A DNA stretch of 64,000 nucleotides from Streptomyces sp. S.PNR 29 (GTDB lineage Bacteria; Actinomycetota; Actinomycetes; Streptomycetales; Streptomycetaceae), in assembly GCF_030386795.1 (NCBI RefSeq), contig NZ_JANUQM010000010.1, forward strand, positions 124,001-188,000, in the 5' to 3' direction. The position numbers and the translations under genes are program-made. This document shows, piece after piece, positions 41,255 to 49,516 of the stretch. Each line of letters begins with the position of its first letter. The first letter of the stretch is position 1. The notes under the pieces were generated by a model. It saw only the letters and a program-made list of their open reading frames with translations, did no database searches and was not told the origin of the DNA.

Positions 41255-42130
41255 GTGCCCCAGGACTCGTATCTCGTCGGACTGATCGGTTCCGGCATCG
41301 GCCCCTCACTCAGTCCGGCACTGCACGAGCGGGAGGCCGACCGCCAGGGGCTGCGCTGTCTGTACCGGCTGATCGACATCGACCCGCTCGGCCTGCCGCC
41401 CGAGGCGGTGGGCGATCTGGTGCGCGCGGCCCGCGACCTCGGCTTCGACGGGCTCAACATCACCCACCCCTGCAAGCAGCTCGTCATCGAGCACCTGGAC
41501 GAGCTGGCCCCGCAGGCCCGGGCGCTCGGCGCGGTCAACACCGTCGTCTTCGACGGCGGCCGGGCGATCGGCCACAACACCGACGTCACCGGCTTCGCCG
41601 CCTCCTTCGCGCGCGGACTGCCCGACGTGCCGCTGGAGCAAGTGGTGCAGCTCGGCGCGGGCGGCGCGGGCGCGGCCGTCGCGCACGCCACGCTCACCCT
41701 CGGCGCCGGGCGGGTCACCGTCGTCGACGCGCGGCCCGAGCGGGCCACCGCCCTCGCGGCCTCCCTGAACCGGCACTTCGGCGGCGGCCGCGCGGCCGCC
41801 GCGCCCCCGGACCGGCTGCCCGAGCTGCTCACGGCCGCCGACGGCATCGTCCACGCCACCCCCACCGGCATGGCAGCCCATCCGGGCCTGCCGCTGCCCG
41901 CCGAACTGCTCCACCCGGACCTGTGGATCGCCGAGGTGGTCTACCGCCCCCTGGAGACCGAGCTGCTGCGCACCGCCCGCGCGCTGGGCTGCGCCACCCT
42001 CGACGGCGGCGGCATGGCCGTCTTCCAGGCCGCGGACGCGTTCCGCCTGTTCACCGGGCGGGAACCCGACAGCGCACGCATGCTCGCGGACATCGCCGAG
42101 CTGGCGGGTGCCGTAGGAAGCCCGAGGTAG
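41255..42130 (+). CDS. aroE: Shikimate/quinate dehydrogenase (AroE family)
   Basis: 291 residues. The substrate motif G-P-S-L-S-P lies at 16-21, and the catalytic lysine is in LNITHPCKQ (near 71), with D in NTDVTGF (about 110). The NAD(P) Rossmann turn is QLGAGGAGAAVAHA (about 131-144). NITHPCK in place of the biosynthetic NVTxPxK is the form seen in catabolic quinate/shikimate dehydrogenases. It oxidises shikimate (or quinate) to the dehydro compound for the next enzyme. GTG 41255 follows GGGAGG. The next gene starts 26 nt downstream. Confidence 0.88.
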   Translation: MPQDSYLVGLIGSGIGPSLSPALHEREADRQGLRCLYRLIDIDPLGLPPEAVGDLVRAARDLGFDGLNITHPCKQLVIEHLDELAPQARALGAVNTVVFDGGRAIGHNTDVTGFAASFARGLPDVPLEQVVQLGAGGAGAAVAHATLTLGAGRVTVVDARPERATALAASLNRHFGGGRAAAAPPDRLPELLTAADGIVHATPTGMAAHPGLPLPAELLHPDLWIAEVVYRPLETELLRTARALGCATLDGGGMAVFQAADAFRLFTGREPDSARMLADIAELAGAVGSPR

Positions 42131-42156
42131 GACCCGAGGTAAGGAGAGGTACCGAC

Positions 42157-43950
42157 GTGCGTACATCCATCGCCACCGTCTCCCTCAGCGGATCCCTCAC
42201 CGAGAAGCTCACGGCCGCCGCCCGGGCCGGCTTCGACGGCGTGGAGATCTTCGAGAACGACCTGCTGGCCAGCCCCCTCACCCCCGAGGAGGTCCGCGCC
42301 CGCTGCGCCGATCTCGGCCTCACCATCGACCTCTACCAGCCGATGCGGGACATCGAGGCCGTACCCGCCGACGAGTTCGCCCGCAACGTGCGGCGCGCCC
42401 GCCACAAGTTCGAGCTGATGCGCAGGCTCGGCGCCGACACCGTCCTGGTCTGCTCCAGCGTCTCCCCGCTCGCCGTGGACGACGACGCGCTCGCCGCCGA
42501 GCAGCTGAGCCGGCTCGCCGACCTGGCACAGGAGTCCGGCATCCGAATCGCCTACGAGGCGCTCGCCTGGGGCCGGCACGTCAGCACCTACGACCACGCC
42601 TGGCACATCGTGGAGACCGCCGGCCACCCCGCGCTCGGCACCTGCCTGGACAGCTTCCACATCCTTTCCCGCGGCAGCGACCCGAAGGGCGTCGAGGACA
42701 TCCCCGGCGAGAAGATCTTCTTCCTCCAGCTCGCCGACGCCCCGCTGCTCGCGATGGACGTGCTGCAGTGGAGCCGCCACTACCGCTGCTTCCCCGGGCA
42801 GGGCGGCTTCGACGTGGCCGGACTCGTGCGGCACGTGCTGCGCACCGGCTACGACGGCCCGCTCTCGCTGGAGGTCTTCAACGACGTCTTCCGGCAGTCC
42901 GAGGCCGGCCCCACGGCGGTGGACGCCCAGCGCTCCCTGCGGGTGCTCCAGGAAACGGTCGGCGTGACCACGCCGCCCGCGCCCGTCGTCCCCACCGGCG
43001 TCGCCTTCGCCGAGCTGGTCACCCCCGACGCGGCACCCGTCGCGGCGCTGCTCGGCGCGCTGGGCTTCGTCCGCACCGCACGGCACCGCAGCAAGCCCGT
43101 CGACCTGTGGCAGCAGGGCGAGGCCCGCGTCCTGGTCAACACCGGCCCCGCCGTGCGCCGGGACGGCACCCAGCTCGCCGCGATCGGACTGGAGTCACCC
43201 GACCCGGCGGGCGCGGCCCGCCGCGCCGAGGCCCTGCTGGCCCCCGTGCTGCCGCGCCGCCGCGCCCCCGAGGACGCCCCGCTCGACGCGGTCGCCGCCC
43301 CCGACGGCACGGAACTCTTCTTCTGCGCCACGGACCGACCCGGACTGCCCGACTGGCGAGCGGACTTCACGGACGTGGCGCACCACGCCACACCCGGCGG
43401 CATCCGGCGCATCGACCACCTCGGCCTCACCCAGCCCTGGCACCACTTCGACGAGGCCGCCCTCTTCCACCGCAGCGTCCTCGGCCTGCACGCCCAGGAG
43501 AGCGTGGACCTCGCCGACCCCTACGGCCTGCTGCGCAGCCGCGCCGTCACCAACCCCGACGGCAGCGTCCGTATCGCGCTGAGCGTCGGCGCGGCGCCCA
43601 CCGACGACACCGTGCAGGCCCAGCACATCGCGCTGGCCACCGACGTCGTCGCCGCCGCCCGCCGTTTCCGCGCGGCCGGGGGCCGCCTGCTGCCCATCCC
43701 CGCGAACTACTACGACGACCTGGCGGCCCGGCACGAGTTCGCCGACGGCGAGCTGGAGACGTACCGCGAACTCGGCATCCTCCACGACCGGGACGCGCAC
43801 GGCGAGTTCCGGCACTGCTACACCCTCACTCTCGGCCGGGTGTTCCTCGAACTGGTCCAGCGCGACGGCGGCTACCGCGGCTACGGCGCTCAGAACGCCC
43901 CCGTACGGCTGGCGGCCCAGCACACGGTGAAGGGGGTCACTGGCGGCTGA
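42157..43950 (+). CDS. qsuB: 3-Dehydroshikimate dehydratase, fused to an HPPD-like domain (QsuB type)
   Basis: 597 residues in two parts. Residues 1-270 form a xylose-isomerase-like TIM barrel with metal/catalytic residues in IAYEALAWGRHVSTYDHAW (about 130-148), LDSFHILSRG and SLEVFND. Residues about 285-590 form a glyoxalase/HPPD-like double VOC domain containing GGIRRIDHLGLTQPW (about 411-425) and FLELVQRDGGYRGYG near the end, with H and E as likely metal ligands. QsuB-type enzymes convert 3-dehydroshikimate to protocatechuate. GTG 42157 has AAGGAGAGG upstream. The 3' end overlaps the convergent gene by 14 nt. Protocatechuate ring-cleavage genes are not in the window. Confidence 0.9.
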   Translation: MRTSIATVSLSGSLTEKLTAAARAGFDGVEIFENDLLASPLTPEEVRARCADLGLTIDLYQPMRDIEAVPADEFARNVRRARHKFELMRRLGADTVLVCSSVSPLAVDDDALAAEQLSRLADLAQESGIRIAYEALAWGRHVSTYDHAWHIVETAGHPALGTCLDSFHILSRGSDPKGVEDIPGEKIFFLQLADAPLLAMDVLQWSRHYRCFPGQGGFDVAGLVRHVLRTGYDGPLSLEVFNDVFRQSEAGPTAVDAQRSLRVLQETVGVTTPPAPVVPTGVAFAELVTPDAAPVAALLGALGFVRTARHRSKPVDLWQQGEARVLVNTGPAVRRDGTQLAAIGLESPDPAGAARRAEALLAPVLPRRRAPEDAPLDAVAAPDGTELFFCATDRPGLPDWRADFTDVAHHATPGGIRRIDHLGLTQPWHHFDEAALFHRSVLGLHAQESVDLADPYGLLRSRAVTNPDGSVRIALSVGAAPTDDTVQAQHIALATDVVAAARRFRAAGGRLLPIPANYYDDLAARHEFADGELETYRELGILHDRDAHGEFRHCYTLTLGRVFLELVQRDGGYRGYGAQNAPVRLAAQHTVKGVTGG

Positions 43951-45400
43951 CGGTCCGGGTCACGCCGGCGACGACCGTCGTGGCCAGGATCCAGCCGGTG
44001 ATGATCAGGACGTAGGAGAGCGTCTGGTACCAGCCGCGCGGGGCGAACGCGTTCTCCTGACCGAAGGAGATCACCGGCAGCAGCAGGTCGAGCGTGTAGA
44101 ACACCGGGTCGAAGCGCGGGGCCTCCGACGGTTTCAGCGGCGGGGGATGGTGCAGGCCGTACGCGACCGAGCCGACGGCGAGCAGCGACAGCAGCCAGAC
44201 GCAGGCGCGCAGCGGGCGGAAGCCGTAGCCGACGGTGGCGTCCTGGAGGTGGCCCCACAACCGGCCGTACCAGGGCAGTGTGCCGCGGTGGCGGCGCTGC
44301 TTGGCGAGTTGCACGAGCCGGGCCGCGTGGTCGTCACCGATACGGCGGTAGGCGGCGGTCAACTGCTCGTAGGCGTGGGGGACATAACCCTCGCGGTCCC
44401 GCTCCAGCATCGGCAGGCGGCGCTCGGCGGGCTCGTGGGGGATGAGGGTGGTGTAGACGAGGCTGTCGAGGAGGACCTCGTCCGGGACCGCCTCCGGTTC
44501 CAGGAACAGGGTGTCGACCTGAGCGCGGCGCAGGTTGAGGCTCCCCTCCATGGGCGGGCTCCGGCGCAGCCAGAGCTCTCCGATGGCGCAGCCGCTCGCC
44601 CGCAGGGCCGGGCCGCCGGGGTTCGACAGGCGTGCGTGCGACAGGTCGAAGCGACCCGCCACACGGGCGCCGCGCAGGCCGATCCAGCCGGTCAGGTCCA
44701 CGCGCCGCATGAGGATGTTGCCCTCCACCACGAGGGTCTGCGCGTCGATGACGGCTCCGCCGGGGTGGTGGAGCCGGGCGTCGTCGAAGTCGACCGACCC
44801 GGCGATGGTGGCGCCGTCGAGCCGTATCCCGCCCTGCGTACGCAGCCCGGGCGCACACAGTTCGTCCTCGATGGTCACGTGCTTGAGCTGCAGCACGGGC
44901 CGAGGCCCGTCCGGTTCGGTGAGTTCCGCCCTCTCCAGGAACAGCGATCCCGCGATCTGCGCCCCGCCGAGCCGGAGCGGCCCCCGGAACCGGCAGCGCG
45001 TCAGCCGCAGGCTGCCGTCCACCCGGGCGCGTGCCAACCCCAGGCCGGGAAGCACGGAGTCACTCAGGTTGAGATAGCTCAGGTGGGCGCCGGAGAGGTC
45101 GGGAGTGTCGTCGAAGCGGCAGTGACTGAGGCGTACGACGCTGTCGACCGTCGCGTAGCGAAGGTCCAGTACGCCGGTGATCCGGGCGCCGGCCACCTTG
45201 AGGGCGGCGACTTCCCCCTCCTCCTGCGGAGCCGTCAGCAGCAGTGCCCGCAGCACCCCCGCCCGTACGGTCCGCTCCGGTCCCCGGCCGTCGCCGGGCG
45301 CCGGGTCCTCGTCCTCCCCGGTGCGGAAGTCCACGGCCTCCCCGCGGGGGAAGGCCCGCCACACCCGTTCCTCGGCCGGCGTCAGATCGTTGATCTCCAT
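43937..45400 (-). CDS. Membrane-associated beta-helix-like protein (pentapeptide-repeat style)
   Basis: 487 residues. From about 75 to 320 the chain shows repeated layers such as ARITGVLDLRYATVDS, GAQIAGSLFLERAELT and GARVAGRFDLSHARLS, a right-handed beta-helix built of G-A-x-I/V-x-G-x-L/F-D/L units. Near 385-487 are two to three membrane helices (LRACVWLLSLLAVGSVAYGL; a C-terminal IITGWILATTVVAGV), which would anchor it. Databases often label relatives membrane oxidoreductases, but no cofactor motif is visible. ATG 45400 is used. Function unknown. Confidence 0.75.
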   Translation of the reverse strand: MEINDLTPAEERVWRAFPRGEAVDFRTGEDEDPAPGDGRGPERTVRAGVLRALLLTAPQEEGEVAALKVAGARITGVLDLRYATVDSVVRLSHCRFDDTPDLSGAHLSYLNLSDSVLPGLGLARARVDGSLRLTRCRFRGPLRLGGAQIAGSLFLERAELTEPDGPRPVLQLKHVTIEDELCAPGLRTQGGIRLDGATIAGSVDFDDARLHHPGGAVIDAQTLVVEGNILMRRVDLTGWIGLRGARVAGRFDLSHARLSNPGGPALRASGCAIGELWLRRSPPMEGSLNLRRAQVDTLFLEPEAVPDEVLLDSLVYTTLIPHEPAERRLPMLERDREGYVPHAYEQLTAAYRRIGDDHAARLVQLAKQRRHRGTLPWYGRLWGHLQDATVGYGFRPLRACVWLLSLLAVGSVAYGLHHPPPLKPSEAPRFDPVFYTLDLLLPVISFGQENAFAPRGWYQTLSYVLIITGWILATTVVAGVTRTVSRQ

Positions 45401-45416
45401 CGCCGGGACTCTGACG

Positions 45417-45453
45417 CGGCTGCCGGGGGCTGTCAACTCGCCCCCGGCAGCCG
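45417..45453. terminator. Terminator at the end of the pentose-phosphate operon
   Basis: Perfect 13-bp stem CGGCTGCCGGGGG / CCCCCGGCAGCCG around an 11-nt loop. It begins 4 nt beyond the last gene of the leftward operon and 17 bp before the next gene's start. Confidence 0.8.
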
Positions 45454-45457
45454 TGCT

Positions 45458-46045
45458 TTACGACCTGGTGTTCCACTCCGCGATCACGGGCCTGCCATGC
45501 TCCGTCGACAGTCGGCTCAGCGTCCCCGTCTCCAGCCGGAACAGCCGCCCGTCCGCCGGCGGCAAGCCCAGCCGGCGCGCGGTGAGCACGCGCAGGAAGT
45601 GCCCGTGGGCCACGAGCATCACATCGCCGTCCGCGAGCGCCTCCGACACCCGGGACAGCACCCGGTCGGCGCGCTCGCCCACCTGTGCCGGTGTCTCGCC
45701 GGGATGCCCTGGAGGGCCGGGCGGCACCCCGTCCGTCCACAGGTCCCAGCCGGGCCGTGTGCGGTGTATCTCGGCGGTGGTGACGCCCTCGTAGGCGCCG
45801 TAGTCCCACTCGTGCAGGTCGGCGTCCGTCACCGCCCCGGTCAGGCCCGCGAGTTCGGCGGTGCGCAGCGCGCGGCCGAGCGGGCTGGTGAGCGTGCGGG
45901 CGAAGGTCCGTCCGGTGAGGAGAGGAGCGAGTGACTTGGCCTGCTCCTCGCCGTGCTGGGTGAGGGGCAGGTCGGTGAGGCCGGTGTGCCGTCCCGACGC
46001 GCTCCATTCCGTCTCTCCGTGGCGGACCAGCAGGAGATCCCCCAT
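45458..46045 (-). CDS. Histidine phosphatase (phosphoglycerate mutase-like)
   Basis: 195 residues. The phospho-histidine motif is LLVRHGETEWS (R8-H9-G10-E11). R-x2-R-T-A-E lies near 57-63, and the second catalytic His is in MLVAHGHFLRV (about 144-154). It is a GpmB/CobC-like acid phosphatase. Its start is 7 nt after the gnd stop, so it is the last gene of the pentose-phosphate operon. It may act on a sugar phosphate, but the substrate is not shown by sequence. Confidence 0.88.
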   Translation of the reverse strand: MGDLLLVRHGETEWSASGRHTGLTDLPLTQHGEEQAKSLAPLLTGRTFARTLTSPLGRALRTAELAGLTGAVTDADLHEWDYGAYEGVTTAEIHRTRPGWDLWTDGVPPGPPGHPGETPAQVGERADRVLSRVSEALADGDVMLVAHGHFLRVLTARRLGLPPADGRLFRLETGTLSRLSTEHGRPVIAEWNTRS

Positions 46046-46052
46046 GGCCGGA

Positions 46053-46934
46053 CTACTCCTTCGCCGACTCGACGGCGTGGCCGCCGAACTGGTTGCGCAG
46101 GGCCGCGATCATCTTCATCTGCGGCGAGTCGTCCTGGCGGGAGGCGAACCGGGCGAAGAGCGAGGCAGTGATCGCCGGGAGCGGCACCGCGTTGTCGATG
46201 GCCGCCTCGACGGTCCAGCGGCCCTCGCCGGAGTCCTCCGCGTACCCGCGCAGCTTGTGCAGGTGCTCGTCCTCGTCGAGGGCGTTCACCGCGAGGTCGA
46301 GCAGCCAGGAGCGGATGACGGTGCCCTCCTGCCAGGAGCGGAACACCTCGCGGACGTTGTCCACGGAGTCCACGGCCTCCAGCAGCTCCCAGCCCTCGGC
46401 GTAGGCCTGCATCATCGCGTACTCGATGCCGTTGTGGACCATCTTCGCGAAGTGCCCGGCGCCCACCTTGCCCGCGTGGACGTAACCGTACGGGCCCTCC
46501 GGCTTGAGCGCGTGGAAGATCGGCTTGAGCCGCTCCACGTGCTCGGTGTCGCCGCCGACCATCAGCGCGTAGCCGTTCTTCAGGCCCCACACGCCGCCGG
46601 AGACGCCGGCGTCGACGAAGCCGATGCCCTTGGCGCCGAGTTCGGCGGCGTGCTTCTCGTCGTCGGTCCAGCGGGAGTTGCCGCCGTCGACGACGGTGTC
46701 GCCGGGCTGGAGCAGGTCCGCCAGCTCGTCGACGACGGACTGGGTGGCGGCGCCGGCCGGGACCATCACCCAGATGGTGCGGGGGGCTTCGAGCTTGCCG
46801 ACCAGTTCGGTCAGGCTGCTCACGTCGGAGAGTTCGGGGTTGCGGTCGTAGCCGATGACGGTGTGGCCGGCGCGGCGTATCCGCTCGCGCATGTTGCCGC
46901 CCATCTTGCCGAGGCCGATCAGACCGATCTGCAT
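46053..46934 (-). CDS. gnd: 6-Phosphogluconate dehydrogenase, short (YqeC-like) form
   Basis: 293 residues against about 470 for the classical enzyme. The NAD(P) motif is GLIGLGKMGGNMRERI (4-19), and the cofactor-determining strand ends GYDRNPE (28-34). The substrate signature FVDAGVSGGVWGLKNGYALMVGG lies near 106-128, and the catalytic lysine is in GAGHFAKMVHNGIEY near 158-172. The short form is common in actinomycetes and often prefers NAD. It converts 6-phosphogluconate to ribulose 5-phosphate. It is 1 nt after pgi. Confidence 0.92.
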   Translation of the reverse strand: MQIGLIGLGKMGGNMRERIRRAGHTVIGYDRNPELSDVSSLTELVGKLEAPRTIWVMVPAGAATQSVVDELADLLQPGDTVVDGGNSRWTDDEKHAAELGAKGIGFVDAGVSGGVWGLKNGYALMVGGDTEHVERLKPIFHALKPEGPYGYVHAGKVGAGHFAKMVHNGIEYAMMQAYAEGWELLEAVDSVDNVREVFRSWQEGTVIRSWLLDLAVNALDEDEHLHKLRGYAEDSGEGRWTVEAAIDNAVPLPAITASLFARFASRQDDSPQMKMIAALRNQFGGHAVESAKE

Positions 46935-46935
46935 G

Positions 46936-48588
46936 TCAGTTCACTTCCTTAAGGTCGCGGTAGGCGGCCACGAGGGCGGCGGTGGACGGGTCGAGACCGG
47001 GGACGTCCACTCCTTCCGTGAGGGCGGGTTCGACGCGCTTGGCGAGGACCTTGCCGAGCTCGACGCCCCACTGGTCGAAGGAGTCGATGTTCCAGATCGC
47101 GCCCTGCACGAACACCTTGTGCTCGTAGAGGGCGATCAGCTGGCCCAGCACCGACGGGGTCAGCTCGGTGGCCAGGATCGTCGTGGTCGGGTGATTGCCC
47201 TTGAAGGTGCGGTGCGGCATCTGCTCCTCGGGTACGCCCTCCGCCCGTACCTCCTCGGCCGTCTTGCCGAAGGCGAGTGCCTGGCCCTGCGCGAACAGGT
47301 TGGCCATCAGCAGGTCGTGCTGCGCCTTGAGGTCGTCGCTCAGCTCGGCGACGGGCCGGGCGAAACCGATCAGGTCGGCCGGGATGAGCTTGGTGCCCTG
47401 GTGGATCAACTGGTAGTAGGCGTGCTGCCCGTTGGTGCCGGGCGTGCCCCACACCACCGGCCCGGTCTGCCACTCCACGGGGCTGCCGTCCCGGTCCACG
47501 GACTTGCCGTTGGACTCCATGTCCAGCTGCTGCAGATATGCCGTGAACTTCGACAGATAGTGCGAGTACGGCAGTACCGCGTGCGACTGGGCGCCGAAGA
47601 AATTGCCGTACCAGACACCCAGCAGGCCCAGGATCAAAGGTGCGTTGGCCTCGGCGGGTGCGTTCCGGAAGTGCTCGTCGACGGTCCTGAACCCGTCGAG
47701 CATCTGGCGGAACCGGTCCGGACCGATGGCGATCATCAGGGACAGACCGATCGCGGAGTCGTAGGAGTAGCGGCCGCCGACCCAGTCCCAGAACTCGAAC
47801 ATGTTCTCGGTGTCGATGCCGAACTCGGTGACCTTCTCGGCGTTCGTCGACAGGGCGACGAAATGCCGGGCGACCGCCTTCTCGTCGCCCCCCAGACCCT
47901 CCAGGAGCCAGGAGCGGGCCGAGGTGGCGTTCGTGATCGTCTCGATCGTGGTGAACGTCTTGGACGCGACGATGAACAGCGTCTCCGCCGGGTCCAGGTC
48001 CCGGACCGCCTCGTGCAGGTCGGCGCCGTCGACGTTCGACACGAAGCGGAACGTCAACTCCCGTGCCGTGTAGGGACGCAGCGCCTCGTACGCCATCGCC
48101 GGGCCCAGGTCGGAGCCGCCGATGCCGATGTTGACGACGTTCCGGATGCGACGGCCCGTGTGGCCGGTCCACTCGCCCGAGCGGACCCGGTCCGCGAAGG
48201 CCGCCATCTTGTCGAGGACGGCGTGGACCTCGGGGACGACGTTCTCGCCGTCCACCTCGATGACCGCGTCCCGCGGGGCCCGCAGGGCGGTGTGCAGCAC
48301 GGCCCGCTGCTCGGTGACGTTGATCTTCTCGCCGCGGAACATGGCGTCGCGCAGTCCGAACACGTCGGTGGCGGCGGCCAGCTCCTGGAGCAGGGCCAGC
48401 GTGTCGTCGGTGACGAGGTTCTTGGAGTAGTCGATGCGCAGGTCGCCGACGCGTACGACGTAACGTTCCGCGCGCCCCGGGTCGGCGGCGAACAGCTCCC
48501 GCAGGTTCCGGTGGAGCAGGGCTTCCGCGCGGTGGTCCTCCAGGGCGGCCCACTGCGGCCGCCGGGTGAGCTTGGGCAGGTCAGACAT
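46936..48588 (-). CDS. pgi: Glucose-6-phosphate isomerase
   Basis: 550 residues, normal length. The PGI signature block 1 is SKTFTTIETITNA (about 209-221) and block 2 is WGVELGKVLAKRVEP near the C-terminus. The catalytic Glu (G-x-x-E region) is in MESNGKSVDRDG...GTPGTNGQHAYYQLIHQG near 355-395. It links glucose 6-phosphate and fructose 6-phosphate. It overlaps the opcA end by 8 nt, so it is firmly in the operon. It probably duplicates a housekeeping pgi elsewhere. Confidence 0.96.
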   Translation of the reverse strand: MSDLPKLTRRPQWAALEDHRAEALLHRNLRELFAADPGRAERYVVRVGDLRIDYSKNLVTDDTLALLQELAAATDVFGLRDAMFRGEKINVTEQRAVLHTALRAPRDAVIEVDGENVVPEVHAVLDKMAAFADRVRSGEWTGHTGRRIRNVVNIGIGGSDLGPAMAYEALRPYTARELTFRFVSNVDGADLHEAVRDLDPAETLFIVASKTFTTIETITNATSARSWLLEGLGGDEKAVARHFVALSTNAEKVTEFGIDTENMFEFWDWVGGRYSYDSAIGLSLMIAIGPDRFRQMLDGFRTVDEHFRNAPAEANAPLILGLLGVWYGNFFGAQSHAVLPYSHYLSKFTAYLQQLDMESNGKSVDRDGSPVEWQTGPVVWGTPGTNGQHAYYQLIHQGTKLIPADLIGFARPVAELSDDLKAQHDLLMANLFAQGQALAFGKTAEEVRAEGVPEEQMPHRTFKGNHPTTTILATELTPSVLGQLIALYEHKVFVQGAIWNIDSFDQWGVELGKVLAKRVEPALTEGVDVPGLDPSTAALVAAYRDLKEVN

Positions 48589-49516
48589 GTGCCGGGGTCT
48601 CCTTGGTGCCCTCGCCCCGCAGGGCGACGGCGTACATCTCGTCCGCGTCGAGGCGCCTGAGCTCCTCGGCGATGAGTTCGGAGGTGGGACGGACCTTCAG
48701 CGCGAGCGTGCGCGAGGGCTGGCCCGGGAGGGACAGCGTGGCCAGCGGGCCCTCGGGACGGTCGATGACGATCTCGCCCTTCTCGGTGCCCAGGCGCACC
48801 CCGGTGACGACCGGACCGGCGGTCTCCACCCGGTCGACCGTCACGTTCAGCCGGGCCTCCAGCCAGCGGGCCAGCAGCTCGGCGCTCGGGTTGTCGGCCT
48901 CGCTCTCCACGGCCGCCGAGGTCACGTCCAGCCGGGCCTGGTCCAGGGCGGCGGCCAGCATCGAGCGCCACGGTGTGAGGCGGGTCCAGGCGAGGTCGGT
49001 GTCGCCGGGCGCGTACGACTTCACGCGGGCCTCAAGGGTCCGCAGCGGGTGCTCGACGGCGTACAGGTCGGTGATCCGGCGCTGGGCGAGGGCGCCGAGC
49101 GGGTCCTTCGCCGGGTTCTCCGGCGCGTCCACCGGCCACCACACGACGACCGGGGCGTCCGGCAGCAGCAGCGGCAGCACCACCGAGTCGGCGTGCTCGG
49201 ACACCTCGCCGTACATGCGCAGGACGACCGTCTCGCCGGTGCCCGCGTCGGCGCCCACCCGGACCTCGGCGTCGAGGTGGGAGCGGGTGCGGTCGCGCGG
49301 GGTGCGGGCCTGTCGCTTGATGACGACGAGGGTGCGCGAGGGGTGCTCGTGCGAGGCTTCCTCGGCCGCCTTGATCGAGTCGTAGGCGTTCTCCTCGTCC
49401 GTGACGATCACCATCGTCAGGACCATGCCCACCGCGGGTGTACCGATGGCGCGGCGACCCTGCACCAGCGCCTTGTTGATCTTGCTTGCCGTGGTGTCGG
49501 TCAGGTCGATCTTCAT
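48581..49516 (-). CDS. opcA: OpcA, assembly/allosteric protein of glucose-6-phosphate dehydrogenase
   Basis: 311 residues, OpcA family, with the N-terminal MKIDLTDTTASKINKALV and central VVLPLLLPDAPVVVWWPVDAPENPAKDPLG (about 107-136; key W-W-P). The C-terminal domain contains RPTSELIAEELRRLDADEMY. It binds Zwf and tunes its activity. The start overlaps the zwf stop (ATGA) and the end overlaps pgi, the standard actinobacterial arrangement. Confidence 0.93.
   Translation of the reverse strand: MKIDLTDTTASKINKALVQGRRAIGTPAVGMVLTMVIVTDEENAYDSIKAAEEASHEHPSRTLVVIKRQARTPRDRTRSHLDAEVRVGADAGTGETVVLRMYGEVSEHADSVVLPLLLPDAPVVVWWPVDAPENPAKDPLGALAQRRITDLYAVEHPLRTLEARVKSYAPGDTDLAWTRLTPWRSMLAAALDQARLDVTSAAVESEADNPSAELLARWLEARLNVTVDRVETAGPVVTGVRLGTEKGEIVIDRPEGPLATLSLPGQPSRTLALKVRPTSELIAEELRRLDADEMYAVALRGEGTKETPAHV

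Noticed and set aside
40729..42156. Extension of the dehydroshikimate dehydratase frame upstream
   Set aside because: It overlaps the TetR and shikimate dehydrogenase genes out of frame; the GTG at 42157 has a strong ribosome-binding site.
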